A DNA stretch of 30,641 nt from Phaeocystidibacter sp965659415 (GTDB taxonomy: Bacteria; Bacteroidota; Bacteroidia; Flavobacteriales; Schleiferiaceae): contig CBFHVA010000019.1 of NCBI GenBank assembly GCA_965659415.1, positions 1 through 30,641 of the forward strand. The letters run 5' to 3'. A program made the position numbers and the translations under genes. How positions within the stretch are numbered: position 1 is the first letter of the stretch; each line of letters opens with the position of its first letter. This document shows positions 17,243 to 25,656 of the stretch, piece by piece. The notes under the pieces are model-generated. The model did not search any database. It saw nothing but the letters and a program-made list of their open reading frames with translations, and was not told where the DNA came from.

Positions 17243-18166
17243 ATGCCCTTCAGTCCAAATCTGTTCATCATCATACCCGTGGTGCTGTTCCTACTCACTG
17301 GAATTTTCATCGTTAAGCAGCAGCAGGCAGCTATCGTGGAGCGATTCGGTAAGTTTCACAGCATTCGTCACCCTGGCATTCAGTTTCGAATTCCTTTAGT
17401 TGACCGCATCTCAGGTCGTGTCTCTTTGCGAATTCAACAGTTGGACGTGATGGTAGAAACCAAAACCAAGGACGACGTATTTATTCGGATGAAGGTATCC
17501 GTTCAATATCTCATCCTATCTGACTCCATTTATAACGCCTTTTACAAGCTTCAATCACCGCATGATCAGATTACGTCGTACGTATTCGACGTGGTGAGAG
17601 CCGAGGTTCCGCGTTTGCGTTTGGATGACGTATTCATCAAGAAAGATGACATTGCCATCGCTGTTAAGCGAGAATTGCAAGAAGCTATGAATACCTATGG
17701 CTACGACATCATTAAGGCCCTAGTTACTGATATCGACCCTGCCGAGCAGGTAAAACAAGCCATGAACCGAATTAACGCGGCAGAGCGCGAAAAGGTAGCA
17801 GCTGAATACGATGGTGAGGCGGAGCGCATTCGCATTGTAGCAAAGGCATCGGCCGAGGCTGAAAGTAAGCGCTTGCAAGGGCAGGGTATTGCCGACCAGC
17901 GTAGAGAAATTGCTCGAGGATTAGAGGAATCCGTTGAAGTTCTCAATAAAGTGGGTATCAATTCCCAGGAAGCGTCCTCGCTAATTGTGATTACCCAGCA
18001 CTACGATACGCTCAGTGCTGTAAGTGAAAACAGCAAGAGTAGCCTTATCCTCCTCCCGAATAATCCTTCAACGGCGAGTGATATGCTCAATCAAACTATC
18101 ACGTCGTTTCACGCGGCGAATGAAATTGGAAACTTGAACAAGTTACCTGACGAACCCAAAGACTAG
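17243..18166 (+). CDS. SPFH/band-7 (stomatin-like) membrane protein
   Basis: A 307-aa protein with an N-terminal anchor (about 5-24, IIIPVVLFLLTGIFIV) and an SPFH domain beginning QQAAIVERFGKFHSIRHPG. A long helical region follows, rich in Ala, Glu and Arg (NRINAAEREKVAAEYDGEAE and beyond), which forms the typical coiled coil. These proteins oligomerise into membrane rings or microdomains and often modulate proteases; the specific role here is unknown. The frame is open back to 17126, but that part crosses the upstream terminator, so the ATG at 17243 is preferred. It closes with a strong terminator and is convergent with the SulP gene. No NfeD partner gene is adjacent. Confidence 0.92.
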   Translation: MPFSPNLFIIIPVVLFLLTGIFIVKQQQAAIVERFGKFHSIRHPGIQFRIPLVDRISGRVSLRIQQLDVMVETKTKDDVFIRMKVSVQYLILSDSIYNAFYKLQSPHDQITSYVFDVVRAEVPRLRLDDVFIKKDDIAIAVKRELQEAMNTYGYDIIKALVTDIDPAEQVKQAMNRINAAEREKVAAEYDGEAERIRIVAKASAEAESKRLQGQGIADQRREIARGLEESVEVLNKVGINSQEASSLIVITQHYDTLSAVSENSKSSLILLPNNPSTASDMLNQTITSFHAANEIGNLNKLPDEPKD

Positions 18167-18183
18167 TCAGTTTCCAATGAAAG

Positions 18184-18222
18184 AAAAGCCCCGCAACGAT
18201 TTCGATGCGGGGCTTTTTGTTT
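18184..18222. terminator. Strong intrinsic terminator between convergent SPFH and SulP genes
   Basis: AAAAGCCCCGCA (18184-18195) pairs perfectly over 12 bases with TGCGGGGCTTTT (18206-18217) around a 10-base loop. On the plus strand a T-rich tract follows. On the minus strand TTTTC and further Ts follow the stem, so it probably stops transcription from both sides. Confidence 0.88.
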
Positions 18223-18242
18223 TTAAAGCTGAGTGTGAGCTA

Positions 18243-19805
18243 TTACGACTTTCCTAAGTAGTAGGACTCAATACCTGGAATATTCTTCAACTCCAGTTGA
18301 ATGTTTCTCTCACTCGCCAAAATCTTGTAATTGTGTATCACCTCAGCCGCATCATAATCGATATCTCTCGTATGAGATCCATCTATTATTACGCAACTGT
18401 CTTTTGGAATTCGGTCTAAACGCAGTTGAAGTTTAGCCTTATTCAAAAAGCTCACATTTTCTGAAAGGCGAATAGTGATATGATGATGACCATCTGGCTG
18501 CACTTCCAACTCATCCGATTGCGTAGTGACGCGGTAATTCGAACGCAAAATATAGAAGGTTCCTACCACTAAACCGACTACTACTCCTTTCAGCAAATCG
18601 CTAAATAAAATGGCCGTGATGGTTACCATAAATGGCACAAAACGAGACCAACCCAGCTTGTACTGTTCGATATACAAAGATGGACGGGTAAGCTTAAAGC
18701 CAACCATAATCAAGATTGCCGCTAGTGAAGCCATCGGTATTAAACTGATTACCAATGGAAAAAAGGCTACGGCTAATAGCAATAAGAAACCGTGATATAC
18801 CGCACTCATTTTGGACTGCGCGCCAGAAGATAAGTTGGCCGTACTTCGAACAATAACAGCAGTGATAGGCAAGCCACCTAGAAGACCAGCAATCATGTTG
18901 CCCACCCCTTGCGCGCGCAATTCGGCATTCTGCGATGTTCTTCTTTTATGTGGGTCGAGTTTATCAACTGCTTCAACACTAAGTAAGGTTTCCAATGAAG
19001 CTACCAAGGCAATGGTCACCGCTACGACATAAACTTGCTTGCTGCCAATAGCCCCCCAGTTTGGAGTGATTATTTGAGAAGTAAAATCATCCCATCCTTC
19101 AAAATTTGGCACGTTCACCAAGTGTTGACTGCTAATTGTCCATTCAGACTTTACAAGCATGAGAATGCCATTCAAAGCTACACCTAGCAACACCACTAGG
19201 AGAGCACCTGGTGTTTTCGAGAGCATTTTATGCTTCTGTATAAAAGGTAGATTCCATAACACAAGGAATACGATACAAAGGAAACCAACGAGAATAGGTC
19301 CCATCAGAGGATTCTCAAAAGGCTTGAGTAATGCGCTAAAGGTATTCAGACCGTCCGCCTGCCAAAACTCCATCTCGCCGAATGGATCGGCATCATATCC
19401 GAAGAGATGCTGAACTTGTTTCAAAATGAGCGTGACACCAATTGCAGCTAACATGCCTTTGATTACCGATGAGGGAAAGAAGTGGCCAATAATTCCAGCT
19501 TTCACCACCCCTAAGAGGAGTTGAATAGCACCTGCAAGCAAAACAGCAAGTAAGAAAGTTTCGTAACCCAGTTCTTGAATCGCCGCGTATACAATCAATA
19601 TTAGGCCAGCGGCAGGACCGCTTACACTGAGGTGAGAATGACTCAATGCGCCTACAACAATGCCTCCAACTATGCCAGAAATGAGTCCGGCCAAAGGACT
19701 TGCTCCCGAAGCAACCGCGATGCCTAAGCACAATGGCAGTGCCACGAGAAATACAACAATACTGGCAGGGAAATCCTGCCTGAAATGTTTCAGGTATTTC
19801 ACCAT
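18243..19805 (-). CDS. SulP-family inorganic anion transporter
   Basis: A 520-aa membrane transporter. Residues 10-420 hold about a dozen helices, including the SulP signatures LPLCLGIAVASGASPLAGL and SHLSVSGPAAGLI and a conserved LLGGLPITAVIVRSTANL segment. Residues 430-520 form a short STAS-like cytoplasmic domain, with a VIIDGSHTRDIDYDA strand. Members carry sulfate, bicarbonate or other anions; substrate cannot be told from sequence. No carbonic anhydrase gene is adjacent, so the common bicarbonate association is not supported here. It is convergent with the SPFH gene and preceded by a 128-base leader with an inverted repeat. Confidence 0.92.
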   Translation of the reverse strand: MVKYLKHFRQDFPASIVVFLVALPLCLGIAVASGASPLAGLISGIVGGIVVGALSHSHLSVSGPAAGLILIVYAAIQELGYETFLLAVLLAGAIQLLLGVVKAGIIGHFFPSSVIKGMLAAIGVTLILKQVQHLFGYDADPFGEMEFWQADGLNTFSALLKPFENPLMGPILVGFLCIVFLVLWNLPFIQKHKMLSKTPGALLVVLLGVALNGILMLVKSEWTISSQHLVNVPNFEGWDDFTSQIITPNWGAIGSKQVYVVAVTIALVASLETLLSVEAVDKLDPHKRRTSQNAELRAQGVGNMIAGLLGGLPITAVIVRSTANLSSGAQSKMSAVYHGFLLLLAVAFFPLVISLIPMASLAAILIMVGFKLTRPSLYIEQYKLGWSRFVPFMVTITAILFSDLLKGVVVGLVVGTFYILRSNYRVTTQSDELEVQPDGHHHITIRLSENVSFLNKAKLQLRLDRIPKDSCVIIDGSHTRDIDYDAAEVIHNYKILASERNIQLELKNIPGIESYYLGKS

Positions 19806-19835
19806 GATACGAAATGTTAGAATGTAAGGGGGTAG

Positions 19836-19843
19836 TAAAGATA
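19836..19843 (-). promoter_or_regulatory. Possible -7 element for the SulP gene
   Basis: TATCTTTA on the minus strand, in the context TTCGTATCTTTAC, lies 30 bases before the SulP ATG. It fits TAnnTTTn, and its flank resembles the candidate before the SPFH gene. No -33 box was found. Confidence 0.3.
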
Positions 19844-19872
19844 CGAAGCACCAGTGAAAGGGACTAATGTTT

Positions 19873-19908
19873 CATTCTCATTGAACCCTATCCTGCTCTT
19901 TGAGAATG
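19873..19908. repeat. 8-base perfect inverted repeat upstream of the SulP gene
   Basis: CATTCTCA (19873-19880) and TGAGAATG (19901-19908) are exact inverted copies separated by 20 bases. They lie after the DUF4350-like gene and about 30 bases upstream of the SulP -7 candidate. There is no T-run, so a standard terminator is unlikely. A transcription-factor operator or a weak mRNA hairpin are the alternatives. Confidence 0.4.
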
Positions 19909-19933
19909 CTCACTGCGCCAGGTTATCTCTTGT

Positions 19934-21175
19934 TTAGTCGGGATTGCCCGGCAGCCAAACTTCTTCCATTTTCCACATGCCGTCTACCTCGCTCCAAATG
20001 GTTTCAAAATAGAACTCTACCGATGCTTCGCCATTTGGATTGTGGATGAATATTGCTCGACCAGAAAGCCACACCCTACCTCCTGGTAGATCACGCCAAT
20101 CAAAAGCCTCCATGCCCCATTCACTCACGTCGTTGAATGCGAATTTCTCCTTTTGAAAGTTCTCCCATTTAATGAGCCCCTCAGGTCCGATGATAGAAGT
20201 GCCCTCGGTGTAGAATTCAAGAATATCGGGAATACCCTCTGGGAAACGCAGCTTTTCTGCCTTGCGCAATTGATTCAAGGCTTGAAGAAGATCCGAATTA
20301 TTAGGACTTAATACGACAAACATATCTTGAATAAAGCCCAAATTTCCTCCAATATTTTCCATGCTTACACCTACAGGAATCTTGTCTGGCCCAATCAACT
20401 GAGAAGTAAGAGACGCCGCTTCTCCTAAACAAACAATAGCACCTCTACCCCACGTCCTCCAACACGCTTGCCATTTCCCTTCCAAAGGCATTCGCGTGTT
20501 GAGAGAATCGAAATTCCAAGCCCTACTAGGAAGATTCAAATCGCCTTCACTGAGTACCATCAATGAATGAAAATCTAAAGAAGGTTCCATAGCGCTTCCC
20601 GTAAATGTTCTGAAGTTGTGTATGCTATCGGCATGAAGAAAAGGATCAACCTCAGACAGTAAGTCACCTGGCCCCGACGACTCAATAGATGCAAAACCAT
20701 TGTACCATTGAAGCCCAAAAAGACCAGCCAAATCTGCAACAGCTCCACCAAATGGCATGTGATCCGCAATGAGCACAAGCCTGCCTCCTCCGTCAACCCA
20801 GTTCTGAAGGGCGTCCATTTCCTCTTCTGTAAAAGCGGAAGGACAAGGCAAAGTCCAGTTTCCCACATTGGAATAGTCGAGAGGATTAGCAATCACGAGA
20901 ATATCCACTCCATCAAGGCTTAGCTCATCGAATCCACCTTCATGAGATTGCACCACAAATCCGCCCGCTGCTAGGATGTTTCCAAAGGCACTGAAACCGC
21001 CATTTAGTGTATGAAAGTTATTGTGACCTGCATCAAGTGCAACTAAAGGTCCAGCGCCTTGTGCATGAGGAGGATTGGGCCATTCCGGACGATAATTGAA
21101 ATCGGGTAGTTGTTGTGCTAAAGTAACTTGAGCTAGAATTGTGAGTCCAATTCCCAACCATTGTGAAATACGCAT
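19934..21175 (-). CDS. Secreted DUF4350/GATase-like protein with a C-terminal NTF2-like region
   Basis: A 413-aa exported protein with a signal peptide (residues 1-20, ending TLAQ). The front half resembles glutamine-amidotransferase-like DUF4350 domains: PLVALDAGHNNFHTL, VDILVIANPLD, then a helix and VDGGGRLVLIADHMPFGG, the pattern seen where these proteins test a short-lived list or timer-type ligand site. No catalytic Cys-His-Glu triad is obvious, so enzymatic activity is doubtful. From about residue 290 the sequence looks like a SnoaL/NTF2-type alpha+beta domain (REDLLQ-type helix, then strands ending SVEFYFETIWSEVDGMWKM). Function unknown. It lies 47 bases after the MtfA-like gene and upstream of SulP. 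Confidence 0.7.
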   Translation of the reverse strand: MRISQWLGIGLTILAQVTLAQQLPDFNYRPEWPNPPHAQGAGPLVALDAGHNNFHTLNGGFSAFGNILAAGGFVVQSHEGGFDELSLDGVDILVIANPLDYSNVGNWTLPCPSAFTEEEMDALQNWVDGGGRLVLIADHMPFGGAVADLAGLFGLQWYNGFASIESSGPGDLLSEVDPFLHADSIHNFRTFTGSAMEPSLDFHSLMVLSEGDLNLPSRAWNFDSLNTRMPLEGKWQACWRTWGRGAIVCLGEAASLTSQLIGPDKIPVGVSMENIGGNLGFIQDMFVVLSPNNSDLLQALNQLRKAEKLRFPEGIPDILEFYTEGTSIIGPEGLIKWENFQKEKFAFNDVSEWGMEAFDWRDLPGGRVWLSGRAIFIHNPNGEASVEFYFETIWSEVDGMWKMEEVWLPGNPD

Positions 21176-21222
21176 GAGTGAACATTATGCCGTTTCAAGT
21201 AGCCATTGAAAGATAGCATTTC

Positions 21223-21894
21223 TCAGGCTCTATACCACGTTGATTGCTTTAAGATTAAATCCTCCCAATCTTCAAGCATCAACAACTTCAAGAACAACTC
21301 ATACAACTTCGGATGATGAGCTTTGAGTAAGTCGGCTCTCTCCATCATTTCCTCGGTAACACAGGCAAAAAATTCGTGGTGATTGGTGAATGCATACCGC
21401 CTCAATAATGGGCTGTTCTGAATCTCTTCAGCGTGCATGAGCGGTTCGAGTTCCTTATTAAAAGTCCGCACAAACCTGCGGTCTTCACGCGTTCTGTATT
21501 GTGATCGCACAATGAGCAGCGCGTGCGCATATTCATGATAAAGCAAATGCAGGGCATCATCTGGATTGTCGATTCCCTCTTTCACCCTTTTCCAATTCAC
21601 GACAATTACACCCATTGGGCTGGTTTCACCGTGGTGATAGTTACCCGTGCGACGGTTCTTATAGGATGTAGGGTAAACAAACACCCGCTTAAATCGATTC
21701 CAGTTCAACTGTTTACAGCCCAAGGTTAGAATGGCCGCAGGTGCCGCCACAATCATGCGGTCTGATTTACTCAACGATACCCCCTTTACAGACAATTCTA
21801 CCTTTCGCATGATTTCACAAAGCAAGAGATAGTATCGGTCTTTGTCTTTTTTATTGAGTAATCCTACAAAGGGATAATGCACTTCAACTTCCAT
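21223..21894 (-). CDS. MtfA-like zinc-dependent peptidase (M90 family)
   Basis: A 223-aa soluble protein matching the MtfA family, whose E. coli member is an aminopeptidase that binds the glucose repressor Mlc. Key parts are YPFVGLL at the N-terminus, the zinc motif YHEYAHAL (HExxH), and the downstream HHEFFACVTEEMME with the probable glutamate ligand, followed by the family-typical HHPKLYELFLKLL. The ATG at 21894 starts just before the domain. A TTG at 21951 would add 19 residues and leave only 11 bases after the FAD oxidase gene, and cannot be excluded. There is no signal peptide. No Mlc-like regulator is nearby, so the partner is unknown. Confidence 0.86.
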   Translation of the reverse strand: MEVEVHYPFVGLLNKKDKDRYYLLLCEIMRKVELSVKGVSLSKSDRMIVAAPAAILTLGCKQLNWNRFKRVFVYPTSYKNRRTGNYHHGETSPMGVIVVNWKRVKEGIDNPDDALHLLYHEYAHALLIVRSQYRTREDRRFVRTFNKELEPLMHAEEIQNSPLLRRYAFTNHHEFFACVTEEMMERADLLKAHHPKLYELFLKLLMLEDWEDLILKQSTWYRA

Positions 21895-21962
21895 TCGATT
21901 GGAAGCAGAAAAATGGCAAACAGCATGATCAGTGAAGAGGGAGAGAGGCAAATGAAGGAGAA

Positions 21963-23372
21963 TTATTCTGGAAATATTTTTCCAGGATTCATGATACCGT
22001 TCGGGTCAAATGTACGCTTGATTTGCCTTTGTAAGTCCAAATTGGCCCTTTCAAAAATGATATCGAGGTAGTTCTTCTGTACAAAGCCTATTCCGTGCTC
22101 ACCAGAAATGGTTCCTCCCAAACTCTTTACGAGTTCAAAAATCTCACGAATGCCATTGGGAAGTTCCTCTTTCCATGCCGTATCCGACATATCTCCTTTT
22201 ACAATATTCACGTGCAGGTTTCCATCACCGGCATGGCCATAGCAAACCGATTTAAACCCGTATTTGACTCCAATCTCTTTCACACCTCTAAGAAGCACGG
22301 GCAATTCGGCCCTTGGAACAACGGTATCCTCCTCCTTATAAATACTGTGACTTTTTACCGCCTCGCCTACTCGCCTTCTCAGTTTCCAAAGGGCGTCGCG
22401 TTTAGCCTGACTGTCAGCTATGAGAACATCCTCTGCTCCAAATCCCTCAACAATCTGTGCAATGATCTCCGCATCTTTAAAGAGCGCATCCGCATCATTT
22501 CCATCGAGTTCAATGAGCAGGTGAGCCTGAACCTCATCGCCGATGGGCACGCTAACATCTTGCACGTACTTCAACGTCCAATCAATCGCATCGCGCTCCA
22601 TGAACTCCATACCGGCTGGTGTAATTCCCGCTTGGAATATAGCAGCCACCGCTTCACAGGCTTTCTCAGCAGACATGAAAGGAACCAACATGGTTAAATC
22701 CTCCGACGGATACGGAATCAGCCTAAATACAATTTTGGTAATGACACCCAGGGTGCCTTCGCTCCCAACCATGAGCTGAGTGAGATTGTAGCCCGTACTG
22801 TTCTTCAGCACATTGGCGCCCGTCCAAATCACGTCGCCATTGGGCAGAACTACCTCGAGGTTGAGCACATATTGATTGGTAACTCCGTATTTCACAGCCT
22901 TGGGGCCACCCGCATTATAAGCCAAGTTGCCACCCAAAGTACAGCTCCCCCAACTACTCGGGTCGGGTGGATAAAAAAGACCCTTTTCCTTGCAAGCCTC
23001 ATGAAATACTTGATTGATGACACCCGGCTCAACAGTGGCTTGAAAGTTCCGATCATCAATGGATAGGATTCGGTTAAAGTGTTTCATGCTCAATCCGATT
23101 CCTCCGTACGCGCTCAGGGCTCCACCTGAAAGTCCGGTTTTGGCTCCAATGGGCGTTACTGGAATCCCCCTTGAATTGGCATACTTCAGCAACTCAGAAA
23201 CGTGCTGGGTATTCTCGGGAAACACAACAATATCAGGGGGTTGAACGAGGTCTTCGGTTTCATCATGACCGTAATCCATGCGCGTTTCTTCGTCCACACT
23301 TGTGTTGGACACACCCACGATAGAGGCGATTTTAGCAATATCTTCCTGCCCTAAGGCTTCGTATTCAACCAT
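21963..23372 (-). CDS. FAD-linked oxidase (GlcD/D-lactate dehydrogenase type)
   Basis: A 469-aa flavoprotein of the FAD_binding_4 plus FAD-oxidase_C family. The FAD-binding (PCMH) domain shows PVTPIGAKTGLSGGALS, then CTLGGNLAYNAGGPKAVKYG and a VGSEGTLGVITKI segment. The C-terminal domain ends CYGHAGDGNLHVNIVKGD and SGEHGIGFVQKNYL, giving the histidines and glutamate of the D-2-hydroxyacid dehydrogenase active site. It should oxidise glycolate, D-lactate or a similar 2-hydroxyacid; which one cannot be told. No GlcE or GlcF partner is adjacent, so a single-chain enzyme is likely. It is the first gene of its minus-strand series and divergent from DPP IV. Confidence 0.93.
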   Translation of the reverse strand: MVEYEALGQEDIAKIASIVGVSNTSVDEETRMDYGHDETEDLVQPPDIVVFPENTQHVSELLKYANSRGIPVTPIGAKTGLSGGALSAYGGIGLSMKHFNRILSIDDRNFQATVEPGVINQVFHEACKEKGLFYPPDPSSWGSCTLGGNLAYNAGGPKAVKYGVTNQYVLNLEVVLPNGDVIWTGANVLKNSTGYNLTQLMVGSEGTLGVITKIVFRLIPYPSEDLTMLVPFMSAEKACEAVAAIFQAGITPAGMEFMERDAIDWTLKYVQDVSVPIGDEVQAHLLIELDGNDADALFKDAEIIAQIVEGFGAEDVLIADSQAKRDALWKLRRRVGEAVKSHSIYKEEDTVVPRAELPVLLRGVKEIGVKYGFKSVCYGHAGDGNLHVNIVKGDMSDTAWKEELPNGIREIFELVKSLGGTISGEHGIGFVQKNYLDIIFERANLDLQRQIKRTFDPNGIMNPGKIFPE

Positions 23373-23381
23373 TGAAATGCG

Positions 23382-23396
23382 TATTTTCGGCCGACA
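23382..23396 (+). promoter_or_regulatory. Possible -7 element and shared palindromic motif in the DPP IV leader
   Basis: TATTTTCG (23382-23389) resembles the -7 element and overlaps TTCGGCCGACA (23386-23396), which contains the 8-base palindrome TCGGCCGA. The identical 11 bases recur at 25629-25639 upstream of the first POT transporter. Confidence 0.35.
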
Positions 23397-23413
23397 TCCA
23401 TTTGAATATCACT

Positions 23414-23421
23414 CAAAAGTA
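23414..23421 (-). promoter_or_regulatory. Predicted -7 element for the FAD-linked oxidase
   Basis: TACTTTTG on the minus strand is an exact TAnnTTTG match ending 41 bases before the oxidase ATG at 23372. It is the same octamer as the folP promoter element. No TTG lies at the expected upstream distance. Confidence 0.38.
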
Positions 23422-23427
23422 ACACAT

Positions 23428-25599
23428 ATGCATCGGAACTTATTTCGATTAACCTTGATGGCCTCACTTCTTTTTGGGGTTCAAGCAACGGCTCAAGAAA
23501 CCATCACGCTGGAAGATGTATTTAGAGGTACCTTTTTTGGAAGATCCCCTGAAGCATTTTCGTCTATGCCTGATGGTGTCCATTATACCATGATTAAGTC
23601 CAACGACGATGACCGATTTGTGGCCCAATACGATTTCGCGAGTGGTGATTCCCTCGGCGTACTCTTTAGCAAGTCGGAAATCTCGGAAGCGGCTGGAAAG
23701 GAAATCAACTTCTCTTCTTATACTTTCAATCGTTCTCAAGACATGGTGATTATTGGTGCCAATGTGCGAAGCATTTACCGCCGCAGCTCTATCGGAGAGT
23801 ATTATGTATTCGACATGAACACACGCACGATTACACCAATCACAGAAGAGCGGGTTCAATACCCTTCTCTGTCTCCGGATGGAAAGCATGTGGCCTTCGT
23901 GCGTCAGAATAATCTTTTCCGCATGAATCTTGAATCCAAGGAAGTGACGCAAATCACTTCTGACGGAGAGTCAAATGCCATCATCAACGGTTCAACCGAC
24001 TGGGTGTACGAAGAGGAATTTGCCTTTACAAAGGCCTTTTGGTGGTCGCCAAACAGTGAGCACATTGCCTTTTTGCGATTCGATGAAACTGAGGTTCCGG
24101 AATTCTCAATGGACGTTTATGGAACAGATTTATATCCTTCTCAAGACGTCTTCAAATATCCAAAAGCGGGTGAGAAAAACGCGGTAGTAACTTTCCATAT
24201 TCACGAAGTAGCTACCGGTAACAATGTTACATCACTTGACAACATCGAATACGAGTATATTCCACGTGTAGCTTGGAATCCCGAGAACGAAGCAATCGTA
24301 TTCACAACAAATCGTCATCAAAATGAATTGGTGCTTTACACGGTTGAACCAGATGAAGACTACGAAGTGGAAGAATATCTCCGCGAATTGGACGAATCAT
24401 ACGTAGAGGTAACTGATAATTATGCATTTACGGAGGCTGGTGACTTGATTTTCACAAGTGAGCGTGATGGATATAATCACATCTACATCACCGATGAGGA
24501 TGGAGAAGATACTGAGCAAATTACCCGGGGAGCTTGGGATGTTATGGAGGTTTACGGAACAGATGGTAAATACGTCTACTTCCAAGCGGCAGCCGTACAT
24601 CCTTCACAAAAAGAAGTGTACCGCGCACGTATCAGCAATGGAAGAATTGAGCGCTTGAGTGAAGGTGAAGGCACTGCCAATGCCAGCTTTAGCGAGGGAA
24701 TGAAGTACTACATGCTTTCCTTCCAGAACATAAATACTCCTGCGCTATTTACCATGCACGAAGCTGATGGAACAGAGCTTAGGGTGCTGGAAGACAACGC
24801 AGCGGTTAAGGCCCGTCTTCAGAATTTCCACTATACGCCCAAAGAGTTCTTCTTTGTAGAAACTGCAGAAGGTCAGGAGTTGAGCGCTTGGATGATTAAG
24901 CCTCACGATTTCGATGAGACCAAGGAATATCCTCTTTTGATGTTCGTATATGGAGGGCCGGGCTCACAAACAGTTACCAATGATTGGGATGCCATGAACG
25001 GCATGTACTATCAATACTTAGCGAGCCTTGGATATATTGTGGCATCGGTAGATAACCGAGGTACGGGTGCAAGAGGAAGAGATTTTAAGAAGGTAACCTA
25101 CCAGCAACTCGGGCATTACGAAACCATCGACCAAGTAGGTGCAGCTCGTGCATTTGGAGAATTGAGTTATATCGATGCAGACCGTATTGGCATTTGGGGT
25201 TGGAGCTATGGTGGATATATGAGTTCCAATTGCCTGGCCAAAGGCGCGGAAGTATTTACTATGGCCATGGCCGTTGCCCCAGTGACCAACTGGAGATTTT
25301 ATGATTCGATTTATACCGAGCGCTACATGCGCACGCCTCAAGAAAACGCGGCGGGTTATGATGACAACTCTCCTATTAACCACGTGAAATCCATCGAAGG
25401 CGATTACTTATTGGTACACGGTAGTGCGGATGACAACGTCCATGTTCAAAACACTATGCGCATGGTTGAATCCTTGGTGCAAGCCAACGTTCAATTTGAT
25501 CTGTTCATTTATCCAGATAGGAATCACGGTATTTATGGTGGCATGACGAGGTATCACCTTTACACCAAGATGACGCGTTTCATTCAGGAAAATCTCTAA
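23428..25599 (+). CDS. Dipeptidyl peptidase IV (S9 family), exported
   Basis: A 723-aa exported serine peptidase removing X-Pro (and X-Ala) dipeptides from peptide N-termini. A signal peptide (residues 1-23, ending ATAQ) precedes the DPPIV_N beta-propeller, which carries DWVYEEEF at 191-198; the paired glutamates bind the substrate amino end and mark true DPP IV. The C-terminal alpha/beta-hydrolase domain has GWSYGGYM with Ser593, HGSADDNVH with Asp668, and DRNHGIYG with His700. All catalytic residues are intact. The frame is open back to 23278, but ATG at 23428 starts the signal peptide and avoids overlap with the divergent oxidase. It precedes two peptide transporters. Confidence 0.95.
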   Translation: MHRNLFRLTLMASLLFGVQATAQETITLEDVFRGTFFGRSPEAFSSMPDGVHYTMIKSNDDDRFVAQYDFASGDSLGVLFSKSEISEAAGKEINFSSYTFNRSQDMVIIGANVRSIYRRSSIGEYYVFDMNTRTITPITEERVQYPSLSPDGKHVAFVRQNNLFRMNLESKEVTQITSDGESNAIINGSTDWVYEEEFAFTKAFWWSPNSEHIAFLRFDETEVPEFSMDVYGTDLYPSQDVFKYPKAGEKNAVVTFHIHEVATGNNVTSLDNIEYEYIPRVAWNPENEAIVFTTNRHQNELVLYTVEPDEDYEVEEYLRELDESYVEVTDNYAFTEAGDLIFTSERDGYNHIYITDEDGEDTEQITRGAWDVMEVYGTDGKYVYFQAAAVHPSQKEVYRARISNGRIERLSEGEGTANASFSEGMKYYMLSFQNINTPALFTMHEADGTELRVLEDNAAVKARLQNFHYTPKEFFFVETAEGQELSAWMIKPHDFDETKEYPLLMFVYGGPGSQTVTNDWDAMNGMYYQYLASLGYIVASVDNRGTGARGRDFKKVTYQQLGHYETIDQVGAARAFGELSYIDADRIGIWGWSYGGYMSSNCLAKGAEVFTMAMAVAPVTNWRFYDSIYTERYMRTPQENAAGYDDNSPINHVKSIEGDYLLVHGSADDNVHVQNTMRMVESLVQANVQFDLFIYPDRNHGIYGGMTRYHLYTKMTRFIQENL

Positions 25600-25615
25600 T
25601 CAAGCTGCTTTAGAT

Positions 25616-25639
25616 TAATTTTCGTTAATTCGGCCGACA
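25616..25639 (+). promoter_or_regulatory. Possible -7 element and shared palindromic motif before the first POT gene
   Basis: TAATTTTC (25616-25623) resembles a -7 element 33 bases before the ATG at 25657. TTCGGCCGACA at 25629-25639 is identical to the motif in the DPP IV leader. The two adjacent genes thus carry the same palindrome-containing element. Confidence 0.35.
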
Positions 25640-25656
25640 AACATAAACTCCAATCT

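Noticed and set aside
23278..23427. N-terminal extension of DPP IV
   Set aside because: It overlaps the divergent FAD oxidase and would bury the signal peptide; ATG 23428 is correct.
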